NCBI GenBank assembly: GCA_903919125.1
Contig: CAIXGS010000041.1
Location: 1-60,953 of the forward strand
Source of the DNA: an uncultured Spartobacteria bacterium
Lineage (GTDB): Bacteria; Verrucomicrobiota; Verrucomicrobiia; Chthoniobacterales; Chthoniobacteraceae
Length of the DNA stretch: 60,953 nucleotides
Reading direction: 5' to 3'
A program made the position numbers and the translations under genes. Under the pieces are notes generated by a model that was not told the origin of the DNA, did no database searches, and worked only from the letters and a program-made list of their open reading frames with translations. Shown here piece by piece: positions 51,108-59,838 of the stretch. Position 1 is the stretch's first letter. Every line of letters starts with the position of its first letter.

Positions 51108-52436
51108 ATGCATTGCACAACACTTTCGGGGTGGGTCAGAATTTACGGCGTCTGGGTTGAAAAATTTCTCAGGTCACTTTTTTGGGAACTTCCTTGGGAA
51201 CTTCTTGAAGGCGCAGGCGGCAAGGAAACTGGGATGCCTTTTCGGAGGCAAGTTTCTCGCTGGATTTATTTTATTCGTAGACTGTGGGCTCGGTATTCCA
51301 GAGCTGGAAACTCCGCTGTGCCGCCGAAGAAGTCGCTTGTACGCCCGTTTGATGTGTTTCGGCTTCGAGTGTTAGTCGTAGTCATTATGGCCGGAGCGTC
51401 TTGCATCCTTTGGGCAGATGCTGGCGCGGCGAGTGTCAACATGGTTCCAACTGGAGTGGACGCATTCCTCGCAAACCAAAAGGGCGATGCTACTGTCCCG
51501 CCTGGGCCGGGTTCTTCTTCCGAGGAATTGTGCGAAGACTTGCCCGAAGATTTGCCCGAAGATTTGCCCTACACGTCGCACTCTTTTTGTCCCGACTCGC
51601 AAGAGGTCCTAACCGACGTATTCCCAACCGTGCGTGCCGACACGCTTCGCCGAGGGGCCTCACCTTCCCATGGCGGATTCCTTTTTGAGAAATTTTCGCC
51701 GATTCGAAGTTCATCGAACTCACCCCTTGCTATGCGTCGTCCAAAACCAGGCACGCTTTGGCTTGAACCTTTGGATGCGTGGTGCGGTTCGGGGCTTTCT
51801 AGCGGAAGACATGCGTCTGCAGTTGGATGCAGCGAGCGCGGGCCTTTGCTGATCTGTAACTCCACGCAAAACGAAGTTGTGTCACCGTGTCGTGTGTTCG
51901 CTGCTGAGGCCAAGGGCGGCGCGAACCTGCGAATGGGCGGGGATGTTCTGAATGGTGAAACGGAGGAACGAAAGCGAGTGGCGCATCTTCCGGAGTGGGT
52001 GCCGGCTGCGTTACGGCAGGCGGGCGATTTGGTGAACGAATTCCGCACGGAAAGTCTCAAGCTAGACACGTCGCCGAATTTGGCTGATGTGAGGGAATAC
52101 TTTGAAGACGCGCTGGGAGAAACCCCCGTTGAGGACGCTGCGGGTAGACTGCTTTTTGAGAGATGGGACGATCTGGATTGGGGAGTCTCGTGGAGGCGGG
52201 GTATTTTGAGCTGTTTGGATGGTATACTTTATTTGGATTGGTTGACCAACGACGACTTCGGATTAAGCGAGGCGCGTGAGTTCTTTGAAGCGCCTTTTTT
52301 CGACGCGGTCCAAACGCGGCTTTGGTACACTTGGCTCGCTGCGGGAGGTTGGCACGAAGCCGTAGTGAGGGGTCGGCGCATGGGGATGAGTGTGGGAGTG
52401 CGTGGCCACGTGGTGCACCTGCGCCTCTACTGGTAG
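51108..52436 (+). CDS. Orphan exported protein with long pre-signal N-terminus
   Basis: A 442-residue protein that I do not recognise. The start at 51108 has GGAGGG 6 bases upstream. Residues 1-87 are rich in Trp, Arg and Leu and encoded by short near-repeats (GGGAACTTC twice). Residues about 88-109 (VLVVVIMAGASCILWADAGAAS) form a hydrophobic signal-like segment. A short repeat EDLPEDLPEDLP (DNA unit of 12 bases) follows near residue 145. The last 150 residues, from about LPEWVPAALRQAGD, look like a folded helical domain rich in Trp and Asp/Glu. A late GTG start at residue 88 is possible. Its layout mirrors the gene at 6293. Confidence 0.55.
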   Translation: MHCTTLSGWVRIYGVWVEKFLRSLFWELPWELLEGAGGKETGMPFRRQVSRWIYFIRRLWARYSRAGNSAVPPKKSLVRPFDVFRLRVLVVVIMAGASCILWADAGAASVNMVPTGVDAFLANQKGDATVPPGPGSSSEELCEDLPEDLPEDLPYTSHSFCPDSQEVLTDVFPTVRADTLRRGASPSHGGFLFEKFSPIRSSSNSPLAMRRPKPGTLWLEPLDAWCGSGLSSGRHASAVGCSERGPLLICNSTQNEVVSPCRVFAAEAKGGANLRMGGDVLNGETEERKRVAHLPEWVPAALRQAGDLVNEFRTESLKLDTSPNLADVREYFEDALGETPVEDAAGRLLFERWDDLDWGVSWRRGILSCLDGILYLDWLTNDDFGLSEAREFFEAPFFDAVQTRLWYTWLAAGGWHEAVVRGRRMGMSVGVRGHVVHLRLYW

Positions 52437-52671
52437 GGATGGAACGCCGATGAGTTTGTTTGGCGTGCATCGGGAAGCTGCTGCCGGAATGGAACGAGGT
52501 GCTCGTTGGGCGAAGCGGGGTTTCTTCGCGTTACCCCCACGCGTATTGCTTCGAATTGCTTTTTTGTTGTGCGCAAAAGCGCAGGAGCTAGGGGACAAAT
52601 TTTGAGTTGGGCATTGAGAGAGCGTCCGCGTTGCGGTAAAATCCCGCCGACGGAGATTTTGTCCTCAAAGG
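52437..52671. other. Intergenic region before the LOG gene
   Basis: This 235-bp stretch shows no recognised gene or strong hairpin. A distant inverted pair GGACAAA/TTTGTCC occurs at about 52594 and 52660. Confidence 0.4.
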
Positions 52672-53805
52672 ATGGAGGGCTTTTGGCGTCTCCGCAAAAC
52701 CTCATCCCCCCTTTCCAATATTGTGCAAGATTTTACCGGAGGTGGCATCCACGCCCTGCCCATCAAATCGACGAGATCCTGCGGCGATCCAGAGTTTGAT
52801 CGTCGTATTGCTTCTCTGGTCGAGGAGTGGGGGGGCGATGAAAAAACAGCAGGCCTCATCTCTGAGCTGATCATCACAGCCCTCAAATTGGGTCGGGACA
52901 AAACACCATTGGCGGATCTCAAACTTTTCAATCGCTCTCTGCGGGAAATGAGAGCGGGTTCTCGTGTATTTGCTCCGTACAGGGATAGGCGCAAGGTGGT
53001 TGTGTTTGGATCGGCAAGGACAGACCCCAGAGAGGAGGAGTTTCAAGCGGCGGAAGCATTCGCGACGCGGATTCGAGAACTTGGCTACATGATCATCACA
53101 GGCGGGGGGGACGGAATTATGGGCGCGGCCCAAAAGGGGGCTGGGAGGGAGTCCTCTTTTGGATTAAATATCCGGCTCCCGTTTGAACAGCGGGCCAATG
53201 AGACCATTGATGGCGATTCTAAGCTGGTAAACTTCAATTACTTTTTTACTCGGAAACTAAATTTTGTAAAAGAGTCTCACGCTGTTGTTTTGTTTCCAGG
53301 AGGTTTCGGGACCATGGATGAGGCATTTGAAGTTTTAACTTTAATGCAGACGGGAAAAGCGCGGATCTTACCGGTTGTAATGGTGGACAAACCCAATGGC
53401 ACTTATTGGCGTACCTGGAATAGCTTTCTTGCAGAATACCTTTTAAAGCTTGGGCTGGTTTCCCCCGAGGATTTTCACCTGTTCAAGGTCACAGATCATC
53501 TCGAGGACGCCATCTCGGAAATTGAGCAATTTTATCGCAACTTCCGTTCCTACCGCTGGGTGGGTAATCGCCTTGTAATTAGGATGAATTACCCTTTGTC
53601 GGATTCGGCTTTGGTCGAATTACGCGGACGTTTTCACGATATTGTGGGCGACCATGTTTTGGAGCAAACCGTCGCGCTTCCTGAAGAGCAGAATGAGCCT
53701 GAACTCGCCGCCCTTCCTCGTTTAGTTTTTGTGCCCGTTCATAAAAACTTCGGGAGATTCCGACAACTCATCGACGCTATCAATGTCGCTCCACCCGCAG
53801 AGTAA
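52672..53805 (+). CDS. LOG-family protein (Rossmann-like, nucleotide-binding)
   Basis: A 377-residue member of the LOG/lysine-decarboxylase-like family, which includes cytokinin-activating phosphoribohydrolases and the PpnN nucleosidase. The conserved PGGFGTMDEAFE motif is present, preceded by the nucleotide-binding ITGGGDGIMGAAQKGA. N- and C-terminal extensions make it longer than the short LOG type, so it is closer to PpnN-like or TIGR00730-type proteins. The start at 52672 has only a weak ribosome binding site and may lie further in. Confidence 0.85.
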   Translation: MEGFWRLRKTSSPLSNIVQDFTGGGIHALPIKSTRSCGDPEFDRRIASLVEEWGGDEKTAGLISELIITALKLGRDKTPLADLKLFNRSLREMRAGSRVFAPYRDRRKVVVFGSARTDPREEEFQAAEAFATRIRELGYMIITGGGDGIMGAAQKGAGRESSFGLNIRLPFEQRANETIDGDSKLVNFNYFFTRKLNFVKESHAVVLFPGGFGTMDEAFEVLTLMQTGKARILPVVMVDKPNGTYWRTWNSFLAEYLLKLGLVSPEDFHLFKVTDHLEDAISEIEQFYRNFRSYRWVGNRLVIRMNYPLSDSALVELRGRFHDIVGDHVLEQTVALPEEQNEPELAALPRLVFVPVHKNFGRFRQLIDAINVAPPAE

Positions 53806-53875
53806 GCCGGAAATGCGTAATAATTGAGGTCATGGGGGGTATTTTCTATGCGTATCCCCATTTTCTTTTTCAGCC

Positions 53876-54202
53876 ATGCGAAATATTTTCGACCTATCCA
53901 CCATCAACAAAGCTATCCCGAGTAACGGAAGCGTTGAGCTCCCAGAGCTAGAGGAAGGCATTGAATTAGAGCAACCTTGGAATGTAGTGGTTCATAATGA
54001 TCCGGTCAATTTAATGAGTTATGTAGTTAAGGTCTTCGTGAAGGTACTCGAGTTTTCGCAGGCTAAAGCTGAAAAACACATGTGGGAGGTTCACAAAAAA
54101 GGGCGCTCCATCGTGTGGTCGGGAAACCGCGAAAGGGGCGAATTATATGTCCAGCAACTCCACGCGTATCTTTTGCTCGCAACCTTGGAGCAAAGCGTAT
54201 GA
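53876..54202 (+). CDS. clpS: ATP-dependent Clp protease adaptor ClpS
   Basis: A 108-residue adaptor that delivers N-end-rule substrates to ClpAP. The core PWNVVVHNDPVNLMSYVVKVFVKVL with the substrate-binding ND and the later KAEKHMWEVHKKGRSIVW match the family. The N-terminal 35 residues are an acidic extension. Its stop overlaps the start of the DUF2017 gene (ATGA), so the two are coupled. Confidence 0.95.
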   Translation: MRNIFDLSTINKAIPSNGSVELPELEEGIELEQPWNVVVHNDPVNLMSYVVKVFVKVLEFSQAKAEKHMWEVHKKGRSIVWSGNRERGELYVQQLHAYLLLATLEQSV

Positions 54203-54690
54203 TTCAGAGACTGTTATTCCAAACTAACGAAGACGGTTCTGTTCTCCTTGGCGGGTTGGATGAATTTCTGGTCGCTCTGATCCGTGATCTGCCCCAAGTC
54301 GGATCCCCTGAGCCGGATTCTGAGCCGCGTCTCTTCCCCAGCCTCACCGAGGGTCGCCAACCCGAAGCTGATGCGGATTGGGCAGAGTTTGTGCGACCAG
54401 AGCTGGAGGCGCATTTCCAACTCAATCGGGATCGGGTCTTGGAAGATTGCTTAAAGATCCGTCCGGAAGGGCAGCGAAGCTTTAAGCTGGAGATTCCCCA
54501 AGAAAGCGCGCCAGCTTGGATTCACGCGATCAACCAAGCGAGGCTTTCTCTGGCGGCGAAATATCGTTTTACGGACGAGCAACTGGAGCACGGCAATGTT
54601 GGAGAGGGACCAGAGCGACTCGCTATGTTTCAAATGCAATTTTATGGCATGCTGCAGGAGTGGCTTTTGTCCGTGACGGAAACATTGTAG
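54199..54690 (+). CDS. DUF2017-type protein coupled to ClpS
   Basis: A 163-residue protein with no known function. It starts at 54199 inside the clpS stop codon. It is mainly helical with an acidic middle region and ends MFQMQFYGMLQEWLLSVTETL. The same gene pair, clpS followed by a DUF2017 gene, occurs in Actinobacteria, which supports the family call and suggests a role with ClpS. Function is inferred only from this neighbourhood. Confidence 0.7.
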   Translation: MIQRLLFQTNEDGSVLLGGLDEFLVALIRDLPQVGSPEPDSEPRLFPSLTEGRQPEADADWAEFVRPELEAHFQLNRDRVLEDCLKIRPEGQRSFKLEIPQESAPAWIHAINQARLSLAAKYRFTDEQLEHGNVGEGPERLAMFQMQFYGMLQEWLLSVTETL

Positions 54691-54921
54691 TTTTTTGGTA
54701 GAATAGCCCCAAGTGGTCTCAGGCGACGGTCGGCCGGTTCATGCGCACCAATTTGGGATTCATGTGCTTGTTCTGAATAAGCCTTCTGAAAAAAAGGTAT
54801 GATCTCTTGGGGCGAGGGTTTGTTTCTTTCGGAGGATTCCCGCCCCAAAGGTGGAGCGATTCCCCTCAGCAAACAAAAAGGCTCCCCAAAAATCGGCGGA
54901 CGCGGTAACTGCATATAACGC
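54691..54921. other. Intergenic region with a large hairpin
   Basis: TTGGGGCG (54807-54814) can pair with CGCCCCAA (about 54841-54848) around a loop of some 27 bases. No gene was recognised; a minus-strand frame of 93 codons has no support. Confidence 0.35.
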
Positions 54922-55422
54922 ATGTTTTCGCTACGGCCTCTCTATCTTCTTTGTTTCCTATTTCTAGCTAGCTGCGCAAGTTCTCGTTACGAGTACAGCT
55001 ATGTTCGAGGAAAAACCGCGGTTCTCCGTGATGGGCAAGCAATTGCTCCGGAGAAAGCGCCCGAAGCGGTTCGTCTGGCAATAGCCGCGGCCAACCGAAT
55101 CGTTGGGTCACCGTATTGCTATGGCGGAGGGCATGGTGGTGAACCCGCCAAGGGCTACGATTGCTCCGGAGCGGCGTCCTATGTTTTAGCCGCCGCGGGT
55201 GCTTTAAAGGGTGGCGCGACGACCTCGTATGGGTTTCGAAGCTTTGGCAATTCAGGGAAAGGGAAGTGGATCACCATTTACGCTAGCAAAGGGCACGTCT
55301 TTCTGAGTGTAGCAGGCCTTCGCTTCGATACCGGCTATACAGGTCAAAGGGAAGGGCCGCGATGGACAACCAGAAATCGGCCCGCTGCCGGTGCTGTTCT
55401 CAGGCACCCGCCCGGTCTCTAA
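54922..55422 (+). CDS. NlpC/P60-like lipoprotein, probable cell-wall endopeptidase
   Basis: A 166-residue protein. The N-terminus MFSLRPLYLLCFLFLASC is a lipoprotein signal with a LASC lipobox (Cys18). The catalytic Cys lies in GYDCSGAASYVL and the His in KGHVFLSVAG, the NlpC/P60 arrangement; GSPYCYGGG before the Cys is also typical. It is probably an outer-membrane lipoprotein that cleaves peptidoglycan cross-links. The C-terminal GLRFDTGYTGQREGPRW is normal for the family. Confidence 0.82.
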   Translation: MFSLRPLYLLCFLFLASCASSRYEYSYVRGKTAVLRDGQAIAPEKAPEAVRLAIAAANRIVGSPYCYGGGHGGEPAKGYDCSGAASYVLAAAGALKGGATTSYGFRSFGNSGKGKWITIYASKGHVFLSVAGLRFDTGYTGQREGPRWTTRNRPAAGAVLRHPPGL

Positions 55423-55785
55423 TTTGGCGGAGTCCACGAGTTTTTTCACAGGGTTTGCCTTGGTTTCCTCGAAGAGCGTGTCGTTAGGGAAAACGCCACG
55501 AAAAAGGCTGCCCGTGTGCTTGTGGGACGCTGAGGTTTTGCTTGAGGGTCAAGCTGAAGCCTTATTTGTAATAACGTAAAGCGCGACACGAGAGTCAGGA
55601 GCGATCTTCCTTGTGGAGAGAATAAAGTCACAGGGGGAGAGGGGGCTGGTTGGCTTGGTTTTGAGCCCGGTTCGGAAGGCCGTGAGGTAGGCGTTTCGAG
55701 GCTCTCGCGGTATCCGAGTTGGCGACCGTGTAAAATGATCTCTGCGCTGCTCCAATTCGCAAGTGTACATCATACGAAGTTCATT
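55423..55785. other. Gene-free stretch before the polysaccharide island
   Basis: This 363-bp stretch holds no recognised gene. A minus-strand frame (55549-55794) contains NAYLTAFRTGLKTKPTSP and PDSRVALYVIT, which read like protein sequence and might be a remnant, but no family was recognised. No clear terminator for the NlpC gene was found. Confidence 0.35.
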
Positions 55786-56895
55786 ATGAACCATAAACCA
55801 TTAGTGAGCGTCTCGATGATTACTTATAATCACGAGGAATATATCGAAGAGGCGATTCTCGGCGTACTCATGCAGGAGACAAACTTTGATATAGAATTGA
55901 TTATTTCAAACGATAATTCGCCTGATGGGACAGACGCGATTATAAGGCGTATTATTAAGGAACACTCAAAAGCTTTTTGTATCAGGTACATCAAGCACAA
56001 TGAAAATATAGGTGCCATGCCTAATTCGCTGCACAATCTTCAGCTATGTAGCGGAAAGTATGTTGCTCTTTGCGAGGGGGACGATTGCTGGACAGACCCA
56101 GAGAAGCTCCAAATTCAGATCGATGAGATGCAACGCCGGCCAAATTGCGACATATCTTTTCATGCGGCTGAAATTTTATCTGGCTCAAACCGCACAAACC
56201 GAGTTACGGCGTTTCACCATTTAACAACAAAAATATTTAGCTCGCGCGACGTAATTATGGGAGGAGGCGACTTTTGCCCAACGGCCTCTATTGTCATAAA
56301 GCGTTCGATTATTGAGGGCGTGCACGACTTTCTACGGCAGGCTCCTGTGGGCGATTATTTTCTTCAAGTCATGGGAAGCTTAAAGGGAGGCGCTCTCTAC
56401 TTGAATAGAGTGATGAGTGCTTATCGGCGGGACACCCCGTTCTCATGGACTACGGAAATGCAATGTCTGCAAAAGAAGAGAACATTTTTTAATTCAATTT
56501 TATCTACTATTCAAAAGTTTGATCGCTATTTAAAACGAGATTACACCAGTGAGCTTAATTTTGAAATCGAGCGTCATTACCTCCACTTATCTCTTACTTA
56601 TTTAGGGCGGGGCCGTATCAGCGATTATCGTTCTTTTTTTGAGGAGTATGCTCGGAAACATTACAGCACGCTCAGGGTGAGAGCGCTTTTTCACGCTGGA
56701 ATCCTAACCAAATCCGTGGGGTTTGTCGTGTTCTTGGACAGACTTTTTTTCGGATATCCCGGTGCTTGGACAAGGGTCTTTCGGAAGCTGTTCTCCTACT
56801 TGTGTCAGAGCCGAATGCGGCAACGGAATCAGCCGCTCAAAGCAACCATCGCGCCCCCTCGTGGAGTATTACAAACCCAATCTAGTTCGCGATGA
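55786..56895 (+). CDS. Family 2 glycosyltransferase
   Basis: A 369-residue GT-A enzyme for surface polysaccharide. The N-terminus PLVSVSMITYNHEEYIEEAI, the NDNSPDGT segment, the DXD-like GDDCW and ENIGAMPNSLH match GT2. It has no strong membrane segments, so it works in the cytoplasm. The start at 55786 gives the usual beginning; upstream in-frame codons lack a ribosome binding site. Its stop overlaps the next gene (ATGA). Base composition is lower in G+C than the housekeeping genes, suggesting horizontal origin. Confidence 0.88.
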   Translation: MNHKPLVSVSMITYNHEEYIEEAILGVLMQETNFDIELIISNDNSPDGTDAIIRRIIKEHSKAFCIRYIKHNENIGAMPNSLHNLQLCSGKYVALCEGDDCWTDPEKLQIQIDEMQRRPNCDISFHAAEILSGSNRTNRVTAFHHLTTKIFSSRDVIMGGGDFCPTASIVIKRSIIEGVHDFLRQAPVGDYFLQVMGSLKGGALYLNRVMSAYRRDTPFSWTTEMQCLQKKRTFFNSILSTIQKFDRYLKRDYTSELNFEIERHYLHLSLTYLGRGRISDYRSFFEEYARKHYSTLRVRALFHAGILTKSVGFVVFLDRLFFGYPGAWTRVFRKLFSYLCQSRMRQRNQPLKATIAPPRGVLQTQSSSR

Positions 56896-57998
56896 TTCAC
56901 AAATCCATTTACGTCACGGAGCCGGCTATGCCGCCGCTGGAAGAGTTCATCCCTTATTTACAAAAAATATGGGAAACCAAAATCCTCACAAACGGCGGTC
57001 CGTTTCACCAGCAACTCGAGGCCGCGCTTTGTACATACCTCATGGTGAAACATATTTCTCTGTTCGCTAACGCGACGATCGCTTTGGTTACTGCGTTGCA
57101 AACCCTTCGGATTACGGGCGAAGTGATCACCACGCCATATTCGTTTGTCGCCACGGCTCACTCACTTTTGTGGAACGGCATCAAGCCCGTGTTTGTCGAT
57201 ATTTGCCCGAAGACTCTCAATATTGACCCTTCCAAAATAGAATCCGCGATAACGCCCCAGACCACGGCCATCATGCCAGTTCACTGTTATGGACATCCCT
57301 GCGATGTAGAGGCCATCCAGAAAATTGCCGACATTTATAACCTAAAAGTCATCTACGACGCCGCGCACGCCTTTGGGGTGCACGGGGAATCGGGAAGTGT
57401 ACTTGGCCATGGGGATCTCTCGGTGTTGAGCTTTCACGCGACCAAAGTATTCAATACATTCGAGGGCGGTGCGATTGTCTGCCCGGATGCCAAGATAAAA
57501 CAGCGAATAGACAACCTTAAAAACTTCGGCATCGTCAGCGAGGTCAGGGTGGTGGCTCCTGGTATCAACGGGAAGATGAGCGAGATCAATGCGGCTTTTG
57601 GGATGTTGCAATTAAATGGAATTGAGGCAGCGCTTCGAAAGCGGATGGCTATTGATACAATTTACCGCGAGCAATTGAGCGGTGTGCCGGGGATCCGGTG
57701 CCTCCAAAGCGCTGGTGAAAAAGTCGCTAATTACTCTTATTTCCCAATTCTTGTAGGGCCAGAATATCCGCTCAAGCGCGACGGACTTTACGATAAGCTC
57801 GCACAGAATGGCATTCATGCGCGCAGGTATTTCTACCCCTTGATTACCGAGTTTCCAATGTATCGCAGTCTTCCCTCTGCGGCGCATTCTAATTTACCGG
57901 TCGCCATTAAGGCGGCAAACGAGGTTCTGTGCTTGCCGATTTATCCCGATCTGCTCATGGCGGAATTGGAGAAAATAATCAACATAATTAAGGAATAA
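56892..57998 (+). CDS. DegT/DnrJ/EryC1-family sugar aminotransferase
   Basis: A 368-residue PLP enzyme that aminates a nucleotide-activated keto-sugar. The cofactor lysine is K185 in SFHATKVFNT, and D156 in IYDAAHAFG contacts the pyridine nitrogen. The N-terminal TKILTNGGPFHQQLEAAL and ATIALVTALQ are also typical. It overlaps the preceding glycosyltransferase by four bases and is followed after one base by the WbqC gene. The nucleotidyl donor pathway (dehydratase, transferase) is not in the window. Confidence 0.92.
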   Translation: MIHKSIYVTEPAMPPLEEFIPYLQKIWETKILTNGGPFHQQLEAALCTYLMVKHISLFANATIALVTALQTLRITGEVITTPYSFVATAHSLLWNGIKPVFVDICPKTLNIDPSKIESAITPQTTAIMPVHCYGHPCDVEAIQKIADIYNLKVIYDAAHAFGVHGESGSVLGHGDLSVLSFHATKVFNTFEGGAIVCPDAKIKQRIDNLKNFGIVSEVRVVAPGINGKMSEINAAFGMLQLNGIEAALRKRMAIDTIYREQLSGVPGIRCLQSAGEKVANYSYFPILVGPEYPLKRDGLYDKLAQNGIHARRYFYPLITEFPMYRSLPSAAHSNLPVAIKAANEVLCLPIYPDLLMAELEKIINIIKE

Positions 57999-57999
57999 A

Positions 58000-58698
58000 A
58001 TGAAGATAGCAATTATGCAGCCGTATTTGTTTCCCTATATAGGGTATTTTCAGCTTCTTGGGGCTGTTGATCAATTTGTGATTTGTGATAATTATCAGTA
58101 CACAAGGCACGGATGGATTAGCCGAAATCGTTATCTTCAAAATGGGAGGGACGCTTTCTTTAGTTTACAAATAAAAGGCGACTCGCAAACCAAAAATATT
58201 TGTGAACGCGAACTCGCAGCCGATTTCAAGGCCGATAAAATATTAAACCAATTAAAGGACGCTTACAAAAAAAGTCCGCACTTCGAGCAAACCATGGCTT
58301 TAGTAGAGTCTGTTTTGGAATATCCGGACCGCAATTTATTCCGATTCCTAGAGAATTCGATAAAACAAGCTTGCGACCGCCTGGGCATCACGCGGCAGAT
58401 CTCTAAAACATCTCAAATTCCAATTGATCACTCTTTAAAAAAAGAAGAGAGAGTCATAGCGCTGTGTTCGGCGATGGGTGCTGATGTTTACGTGAATGCG
58501 ATTGGAGGGCGGGAGGTGTATTCAGCAGAAAACTTCTTAAAGAAAAATATTGAGTTAAAATTTTTGGAATCCAAGCCTTTAACTTATCAGCAGTTTGGTG
58601 GAACGTTCGTTCCATGGTTATCAATCATTGACGTGATGATGTTTAACCCGATAGATGTCATTAAACGCTGTCTCGAGTGCGATTATCAAATGGTTTAA
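58000..58698 (+). CDS. WbqC-family protein
   Basis: A 232-residue protein with the diagnostic N-terminus MKIAIMQPYLFPYIGYFQLL and DNYQYTRHGWISRNRYL. WbqC proteins occur in O-antigen and amino-sugar clusters; they are linked to acylation or transfer steps but their reaction is not established. It ends an operon with the GT2 and DegT genes and is A+T-rich. Confidence 0.88.
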   Translation: MKIAIMQPYLFPYIGYFQLLGAVDQFVICDNYQYTRHGWISRNRYLQNGRDAFFSLQIKGDSQTKNICERELAADFKADKILNQLKDAYKKSPHFEQTMALVESVLEYPDRNLFRFLENSIKQACDRLGITRQISKTSQIPIDHSLKKEERVIALCSAMGADVYVNAIGGREVYSAENFLKKNIELKFLESKPLTYQQFGGTFVPWLSIIDVMMFNPIDVIKRCLECDYQMV

Positions 58699-59011
58699 TC
58701 CATTTCCAAAAATAAGCTCAAGTTTTTTGCAAATCTTTTGTCGGAGAGTCTCGGTGCAGTAAATAATGCTTCCTAACCCACAATTAATGCAAAGAGCATA
58801 GAAGTCTTGAATTTGCGGTCAGTTTGCCTTCCTTGCGGGCCGACATCCGCTCCGACAAACTTGCAGATCTCGAAGCACCAAGGGCCGCAGTTGATTAGCA
58901 TGCGACGCTTTAACATTGCTGATTTATTGATTCCCAATGGCCCGTTATTTAACGGATACCGATCGGCCTTGATAGCGGAGGCTGTTTTCCGCCTAGAGTT
59001 TTGGGCAGTGG
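58699..59011. other. Gene-free stretch after the polysaccharide island
   Basis: This 313-bp stretch lies between the WbqC gene and the end of nagB, which converge. No gene or clear terminator was recognised. Short frames on both strands look like chance. Confidence 0.4.
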
Positions 59012-59791
59012 TTAATCGCTTAGCAACCCCGCTGCAGCGCGATCGACAAAAAGGCACACTCCGTCCCTGGTTCTTAAAATGCTGGCGGGGCATTCGGTGG
59101 AGACTTCCCCTTGGCAGGTTCCCCGCACCGCCGCCGCCTTGCGTTCTCCTGGAACCACCACACTTAAGTGAGCGGCGCGTCGAAATACCGGAATCGTCAG
59201 AGTGATCGCACGCAGCGGCACCTCTGCCAATTGTGAAAAACAGCCGTCATGAACCTGTTGCTCCCGGCAAGTCAGGTCGAGTTCCACCACTTTGACTGAA
59301 GCTGCATCGTTAAAATCTGCTACAGGCGGGTCGTTAAAAGCGAGATGCCCGTTTTCTCCGATCCCCAGACAGATTAAATCGATGGGTTCGGCCTCAATTA
59401 GTGCGGCATATCGTGCGCACTCGGCTTCGGGATCGATGGCCTCGCCTGCGATTGGGTGAAAGTTCTCGAGCTGCACGCGGGAGAGAAAATGACGTTCGAT
59501 GTATTTTCTAAAACTGGCGGGATGAAATTCGCTTAAGCCGACGTACTCGTCCATGTGAAAGCCGGTGACTCTGGACCAGTCCACACGCTCGCTGGAAAGT
59601 TCTACGAGCGACTCTAGGAACTGGTCCTGTGAGGGGGCGCAGGCAAACACAACTCGGGCCCGACTCTGCTTACTAAGAATTCGCGAAAGGAGCTTCACGA
59701 CGTGTTCCGCAGCTGCGCGGCCCACTGATGGCCGGTCGGCGTGAATGGAAAGTTTGGGGGCACCCGAGATTGGGATGAAGGAGGAGGTCAT
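59012..59791 (-). CDS. nagB: Glucosamine-6-phosphate deaminase
   Basis: Converts glucosamine 6-phosphate to fructose 6-phosphate and ammonia. The 259-residue protein has the catalytic D81-E82 in GFHMDEYVGL and the motif LGIGENGHLAFNDPP. The start at 59791 is set by these landmarks; an upstream in-frame region adds 24 residues without support. Directly before the start a perfect 8-bp inverted repeat (59802-59809 with 59831-59838) covers the GAGGGG that would serve as ribosome binding site, which may control translation. Confidence 0.9.
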   Translation of the reverse strand: MTSSFIPISGAPKLSIHADRPSVGRAAAEHVVKLLSRILSKQSRARVVFACAPSQDQFLESLVELSSERVDWSRVTGFHMDEYVGLSEFHPASFRKYIERHFLSRVQLENFHPIAGEAIDPEAECARYAALIEAEPIDLICLGIGENGHLAFNDPPVADFNDAASVKVVELDLTCREQQVHDGCFSQLAEVPLRAITLTIPVFRRAAHLSVVVPGERKAAAVRGTCQGEVSTECPASILRTRDGVCLFVDRAAAGLLSD

Positions 59792-59801
59792 TGATTCTAG
59801 A

Positions 59802-59838
59802 GCCCCTCGATCAGACCAAGAAAAGGGTACCGAGGGGC
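59802..59838 (-). promoter_or_regulatory. Hairpin in the nagB 5' leader
   Basis: GCCCCTCG (59802-59809) is perfectly complementary to CGAGGGGC (59831-59838) around a 21-base loop. In the nagB sense the arm next to the gene contains GAGGGG, about 11 bases before the ATG, so folding would hide the ribosome binding site. Confidence 0.5.

Noticed and set aside
51091-51375. Alternative frame starting at 51091 before the orphan at 51108
   Set aside because: The ribosome binding site suits 51108, and the alternative frame ends after 94 codons.
51372-51688. Other frames across the repeats at 51540, including the GQIFGQIF minus-strand frame
   Set aside because: The repeats make all frames look ordered; only the long plus-strand frame has a start signal.
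54642-54923. Minus-strand frame of 93 codons between the DUF2017 and NlpC genes
   Set aside because: No start signal and no recognisable sequence; it overlaps the end of the DUF2017 gene.
58773-59205. Frames on both strands beside the end of nagB
   Set aside because: They shadow nagB or lie in an unsupported gap, with no start signals.
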